A stretch of DNA of 13,332 nucleotides, from positions 1 through 13,332 of the forward strand of contig JAAMXP010001944.1 of the NCBI GenBank assembly GCA_019693395.1. The letters run 5' to 3'. Numbering within the stretch: the stretch's first letter is position 1; each line of letters starts with the position of its first letter. Source of the DNA: Ettlia oleoabundans. Its lineage: Eukaryota; Chlorophyta; Chlorophyceae; Chlamydomonadales. Position numbers and translations under genes: made by a program. The notes beneath the pieces were generated by a model that made no database searches, was not told the origin of the DNA, and saw nothing but the letters and a program-made list of their open reading frames with translations. Of the stretch, positions 8,931-13,332 are shown in pieces.

Positions 8931-10514
8931 CTACAGTGACATTGGCTGACAGTTATGGTACTGGTACTTTTGCAGCTGATGCATCTCCCTCACAGCTGTG
9001 CGCCCTAGCTGGAACCACACTTTGGCGGAGGGTCCCCTGTAGTAGCTGTACCGCTTTGATGCTGCCACTGCAAGCTGTGCAAGCTTCATGCCCGCCAGGA
9101 AGCAGTTGACATGGTCCAGCCGGGTGCCTGAGAGTGAGTTGAAGGAGCCTGCAGCACGAGCCAGAGCAGGGTGCAGTGCTGGAGGCTGCAGGTGAAGGGA
9201 GCACGGTGCGGCACCTGCTTATTTGGAGCTCAGGCCTTACTGCTGGAGACTGTGGGTGACAGGTCCCAGCGCGTCTAGGAAATCTGTTTCTTCATTCCCG
9301 CCCACCTGACAGCACCATGTAGTTGTCTGGGTGATCTGCTCCGCCATTTGCCACAGCAATGATGTGACAGACCGCCTGGTCGTCTTTGATCAAGCCCTGC
9401 TGTTTCAAGATGGCTCGATATTCACCAGATGTCTGCAGGCAGCAAGCGAGAGGCTATGAACAGGAGTTTTGTGGTGTGGGGAATGGGGCTGTGCAGTCAG
9501 TCTGCGCATTCAGCCTGGAAAGAACAGATCAGCATTGGGCAATCAGGCACTGCAGCAGCACACCATCTGTTTCTTTTCCTTGAACTTGGACAAGAGCTGT
9601 TGCCGAACTGTCCGCGCTCCTCTGTGGAACTGCTGCTGCTGTCGCCGAAGCTCAGCCGGGTGCTCAGCCTTAATCTGCTGCCGTGCAGCCGCCACCTGCA
9701 TTGCAGTCTGCTGCTGCCAGTATTGCTCAACATCACGGCTTGATTCCGCCTGCTGCATCACAACACCCGCCCCCATGCCACCCTGAGCCTGCCGCCATTC
9801 CTCCGTGCTTTTGCGCACTGCATGGCACAATGCCAAAAGGAACGCGGGCATTAAGCGGCAGGACTCAATGCATAGGGGAGCAGTCATTGCTTGTGCAGCA
9901 CAGGGCATCCAGGCAGATGGTGTGAAACAGCCCCCACCTGTCTTGACAATGTGCAGGCTTGCAAACTTGTGGGCCAGGTTCAGCACGGACATCACTCCAA
10001 AGGCGGTAAGGAACACAAATGCGCTTAGGACATTTTGAGGCTGGCGTGACGTCATCACCAGGGTAATGTTGGCCAGATACTGGTACAGCCACCACCAAGA
10101 AAGCGCAAACAGTATAGTTGCCCAGAATAGTTCAGCCTGCAGGGAGGGAAGGGCCACTAAGGAGTGCTGCCGACGTCGACGCCCGTGCTGCTTTGCGGAC
10201 ATCTGCTGGGGGGCTGCTGCTGGCCAACCATTTCCAGTAGAACTTGCCTTAGCCTTCTTCTCCTTAGCATCTGGTTCTGATGGATCTATCTGGTTCTCAT
10301 CAGGTGGCGCGAAGGCCTCGGCGGTGGCCGCCATGGCGTGGTGCCCGGTTGTCAGTGCGCCGGCGCCAACGATGCGCCAGGCGCCAATCCGCCCAACTAC
10401 GGCCGGCTGCCAGGCTTGCCTGACGTGAGGCAAGCAGCGCACCATTGTCGCAGGATATCTAACCCGCACTAAGCCAGGCCAGGCATTCAACGGGCGTTGC
10501 AGGATGGCGGGCAT
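8931..10514 (-). CDS. Paralogue C: membrane-anchored coiled-coil protein with HNH-like motif
   Basis: Exons 10514-10248, 10136-9938, 9817-9564, 9432-9306 and 9148-8931 join in phases 0, 1, 0, 1 into an uninterrupted 354-aa frame ending in TAG. Residues 1-89 form an Arg-rich N-terminus with few acidic residues until about 70, like an organelle transit peptide. Two membrane segments lie near 92-112 (LFWATILFALSWWWLYQYL) and 125-144. Residues 156-240 are a Gln-rich coiled coil. Residues 262-302 hold CHII, NGGADHPDNY and FNSLSG, giving H263, N277 and N286 in the spacing of an HNH (beta-beta-alpha metal finger) nuclease motif. No zinc-binding cysteine pairs are seen. The tail has YYRGPSAKV. The start is chosen by alignment to copy A. 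Intron 1 is GC-AG. Membrane anchoring in an organelle and nuclease activity are inference; the HNH-like fold may have another role. Confidence 0.82.
10137..10247 (-). other. GC-AG intron of paralogue C
   Basis: The 111-nt intron begins GCAAGTTCTAC after an AAG codon and ends CCCTGCAG before GCTGAACTATTC. It joins exon 1 (89 codons) to the first membrane-spanning exon in phase 0. Paralogue A has GTAAGTTCTGC at the aligned site, so the two donors differ at the second base. The unspliced frame happens to stay open across the intron, so retention would insert 37 codons. Confidence 0.78.
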
Positions 10515-11250
10515 GTTGATCGGCGCAAGGAAACCGCGGCTGCTGGGAGTCGGGTAATAGGATTATAACAAAGCTTGAAGGAGCCGAATGCGGTACAGAT
10601 GGACCTGCGCTTGGGAGTCCAAATCTTGGACAAAACCAACCATGCCAGCGCCACAGCGTAAGGAGCGCTTGGCGCCACCTGCCAACACGTTCTGTCTTTG
10701 CCCCCGAGTCCCACCTCATGCAGTGCCGCCGTTTCTCTGCGGATCATCGTGGGTTTATGCGGAGGATGATGGCATCCCTGACTTTCAGGTCTGCCGCTCG
10801 CCACACATGGATTCGGAGCGGCAGTGGCCGGTGTATGGACGTCCACCTGTGGCAGGATGCGTACTTATAGGTGAACAGTGGAGTGCATGTGTCACTGCGG
10901 TCACATGGCCAAGGCGTTTTGACCGTTGGTAGATCCATGCAGATGGTGGCATGCCGAAAATGAGCCTGTTTATGGCGTCGCCGTCGCCCGCCCGCTGTGT
11001 GTGCTGGGCTTTACCAAGGGGCCCATCGCGGTGCATTGCGCCGGGAGACTCCGCAGATGGAGCGTCTTCGTGTACCGTGGAACGATCCACTTTCGACAGT
11101 ATTTCTGCCGTCCCAGCACTGGTCCCTGTTGGGAGGCAGTTTTTCTGCAGAGACCACCCGGACGGGTCATTTTGACACTACTGCCATGCCGTCCTTCGCT
11201 CAATGCTTGCTGTGTTGACTGCAAGCTGGGGCTCCCGGTCGCGACTGGCA
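10515..11250. promoter_or_regulatory. Probable divergent promoter region of paralogue C and the PAN-domain gene
   Basis: The region separates two divergently oriented starts (10514 minus, 11251 plus) and should hold both promoters and 5' untranslated regions. I see no convincing TATA box. Open frames on both strands (for example 10588-10932 plus and 10487-10846 minus) lack recognisable motifs and good splice context, so I treat them as chance. Confidence 0.45.
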
Positions 11251-13332
11251 ATGCCGGCCGCCCGCGGGCGACTGGCAGGGGCGATTGCAGTGAAGCTCCT
11301 CCTGGTCTGGGCTCTCGGCATAGCTCTCAGATGTCCCAGCAGCATCCCGGCGGGACGAGCGAAGCAGCAACAGGACGCACGTGAACCAAGGCCGGGCACC
11401 GTTCTGCACCGGCGCTTGCTGGCCCAGGTAAAGCGGGCCAAGATTGCAATTCGTGCTCAGCAATTTAAATCGGGCATGGTGTTGGGGGCCGACCGGCCAT
11501 CCACGTGCCAAGCCCGCCCCTAACGCGCCCGCCAGCCAGACAACGCCTGCCTCTGTCAACCAGGCCCCCAGCTGATCATTCCTGCTTGTCGTGCCCTGAC
11601 CATGACACGAATACAGGAAACAAACCAAGCAGGAGAGCCAGCCATGGCTGTGTACGGCCAGGGCCAATATCTGCCGCCCAACAGCACAGCGGACGGCGCC
11701 GGGAGTTGGTTGTTGCCCGGCCTCGTGCCGGTGGGCACAGAGCTGGTGCCTGCAGCTGACAACATCCAGCCCACGGCGGCAGCCTGCATCGATTCCTGCC
11801 GCCAGATCCAGCGGTGCAACACAGTGTGGTTCTGCGAGGGCAAGGTGCGTGCATGTGTGCAGCCTTGCTGCAGGCCCAGGGTGCATGTTGCCGCCACTCT
11901 TTCTCGCCTTGGCTTCCGCACCACTGGTGAGACCCAATCTCAAACAGGTACTAGCCAGGCATTTAAGCGACAGCCAGACATGCCACCCTAGCGCCTCTCC
12001 TTTGACTGCATCACACAAATGTTGAGCTCGTTGCAGAACGGCTGTTCGAGTCCGGCCTTCAACCTTTCTGCCCCCTACCGCGGCTGCCAGCTGGTGGATC
12101 AGGAAGTGACCAAGCCCGGCACAGGGCGCCCAGTGCTGGTTGTGCAAGCCGCAAACTTTACGGGAGGTAGGCAGCAGGCTGAATGCTACTGGTGCCGCCA
12201 AGCCAGCAGGCAGGCATCTCAGGGTCCTTCACATTCGGCGTACTATCCATGGATGGGGGTCACAGTGCCTCCTGCTGCTGTTAGTGTTGCTCAAGCCTCG
12301 CATGAATGGGCGAGCAATGTAGTGGCAGTTGACCTTAGCCTGATGCTGTGCTTGCCGCTGCTGCCGCTGGTGGCGATGTATGTGCTGCAGGAGCGCCGCT
12401 GCGGTACCATGTGCCTGAGGTTGAGGGGTACGACGTGCATCCCGGCCTGGGATACTGGTACAGGTGAGGAGACAGATCTAGCTGCAAACAGCGTGCTGCT
12501 GAGCAGTTGTATGGTGCGCTACTTGCAGCATTGCACGTCGAGCCTACCTGCAGCGCACCGGCTGTTGCATGTGGCTGCCTTGGCCTGCCAGCCTCCCACG
12601 ATTTTCCCGCTGGTTCCTGCTTCACTCTTTTCACACCAAGTAAAAGCTTAGCACTCCTACCCCCACCCCCACCATGTTGGCAGGTACGACATGACCTGCC
12701 CAGACTCTGTCTCCCAGCCTGGTAGCTGCGGCCTGGAGGGCGGGGCACAGCAAAACGCGGCACGCTGCGACAGGGACCCAGACTGCCAAGTCATCATGTG
12801 GTTCCCGGAGGGCAGGGATTACCCTGGAGCAGGTGATTGAAGGGGGTGCGGGGAGGTAAATCTGCAGCCAAGTGGCCTGCAGGGGGCAGGAGCCCGAGCA
12901 AAGGAGTCGGGGCAAGCGTGCAGCCCAGTATGCGGGCCTTAAGCGGCCGGGCATGTAGGCCTCTTTGTTGCGACTTGGTCCGGAGTCTGCAGCGTGTGTG
13001 GGGCATGCCCTTGCGCAAAGGGGTCGGTCGGGTGGGGCTGGAGTGTAGAGGAGGAGCGAGTGTAGCCGGCAAGCTGATCTCATGCCAGTTCCCAGCACCT
13101 CTTCCACCTCTGCAACACTGCTTCTGCTGCTACTGCTGCCATCGCTGCTTGCAGGCCAGCCGGTTGTGCTTCTGAAGGGCGCAAAGGACTCACTGTTGGG
13201 TCTTGGCGACGCAAACATCAACCTGAACGCCGTGCTGTACAAAAAGAAGGCGATGACGTTGGCAGCGGAGGAGGGCAGCAGCGGGGGCCTGAGTGCGACC
13301 GCCATTGCAGGTAAACACGCAGAGTGGGGGAG
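11251..13332 (+). CDS. PAN/Apple-like cysteine-rich secreted or receptor protein, 5' part
   Basis: Exons 11251-11427, 11617-11844, 12037-12166, 12391-12463, 12684-12832 and 13155-13310 join in phases 0, 0, 1, 2, 1 into 304 open codons; a donor (GTAAAC) at 13311 leads out of the window. Residues 1-28 are a signal peptide (basic start, then AIAVKLLLVWALGIAL). Residues 110-155 carry the spacing C116, C120, C126, C132 (CNTVWFCEG), C138 and C152 (YRGCQLVDQ), as in PAN/Apple-like modules. A second cysteine module follows (C208, C218, C231, C237; CDRDPDCQVIMWFPEG), then INLNAVLYKKK. The last residues (GLSATAIAG) could open a transmembrane helix. In green algae such ectodomains often precede a protein kinase domain, but none is inside the window, so the receptor-kinase idea is inference. 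An upstream in-frame ATG at 11203 is possible but would put 16 residues before the signal peptide. Confidence 0.75.
12659..12672 (+). repeat. C-rich pyrimidine tract before exon 5 acceptor
   Basis: ACCCCCACCCCCAC lies 11 nt upstream of the acceptor AG (12682-12683) in intron 4 of the PAN-domain gene. It probably serves as, or adds to, the pyrimidine tract. The same unit in the other orientation occurs at 1-28. Confidence 0.6.

Noticed and set aside
9543..10514. A single 323-aa intron-less reading of copy C
   Set aside because: The frame is open through two introns by chance. Alignment with copy A shows conserved exon ends, and only the spliced form continues into the HNH-like exons.
11200..12201. 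333-codon minus-strand open frame
   Set aside because: It is a shadow of the plus-strand PAN-domain gene. Those plus-strand exons join in phase with good splice sites and conserved cysteine spacing.
1..13332. CRISPR array, tRNA, rRNA, bacterial operon or phage features
   Set aside because: No regularly spaced repeats, no cloverleaf or rRNA core sequences, and no ribosome binding site-led gene clusters were seen.

Overview
The window looks like nuclear DNA of a green alga (chlorophyte, perhaps trebouxiophyte). Coding blocks are short exons bounded by GT-AG, and in two cases GC-AG, introns of about 80-320 nt. TGTAA motifs, the usual algal polyadenylation signal, lie downstream of one gene. There are no Shine-Dalgarno-led operons, and the exons read well in one frame only. 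The assignment is by style, not by a marker gene.

Layout, left to right. (1) 1-1187: the left edge, with a G-rich tract and two coding-like blocks on the minus strand that may be further 3' exons of the next gene. (2) 1188-2676, minus: an unrecognised five-exon gene for a small helical, Lys/Ala-rich protein. (3) 2677-3612: intergenic, with TGTAA signals for the next gene. (4) 3613-10514, minus: three tandem paralogues (A 3613-5184, B 7012-8220, C 8931-10514) of one family. Its architecture is an Arg-rich targeting-like N-terminus, two membrane segments, a Gln/Lys/Glu-rich coiled coil, an HNH-like (beta-beta-alpha metal finger) motif and a GPSA-containing tail. Copy C is fully open over five exons (354 aa). 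A carries a 1-nt deletion inside the HNH motif and an exon-1 frame problem. B has lost its second membrane segment and coiled coil by an internal deletion and carries a 1-nt frameshift near the C-terminus. The 5185-7011 gap holds a perfect 22-bp palindrome but no gene I can support. (5) 10515-11250: a probable divergent promoter region. (6) 11251 to the right edge, plus: the 5' part (six exons, 304 codons) of a secreted or receptor-type protein with a signal peptide and PAN/Apple-like cysteine modules. It runs out of the window near where a membrane segment could begin.

The main result is the tandem family. Intron phases (0,1,0,1) and even exon lengths (199 and 127 nt) are shared among the copies, which lets the breaks in A and B be placed to within a few bases. 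The first intron uses GT in A but GC in B and C. What the family does is unknown; a membrane-anchored nuclease-like protein in an organelle is inference. I could not run any search, so every family assignment rests on reading motifs.
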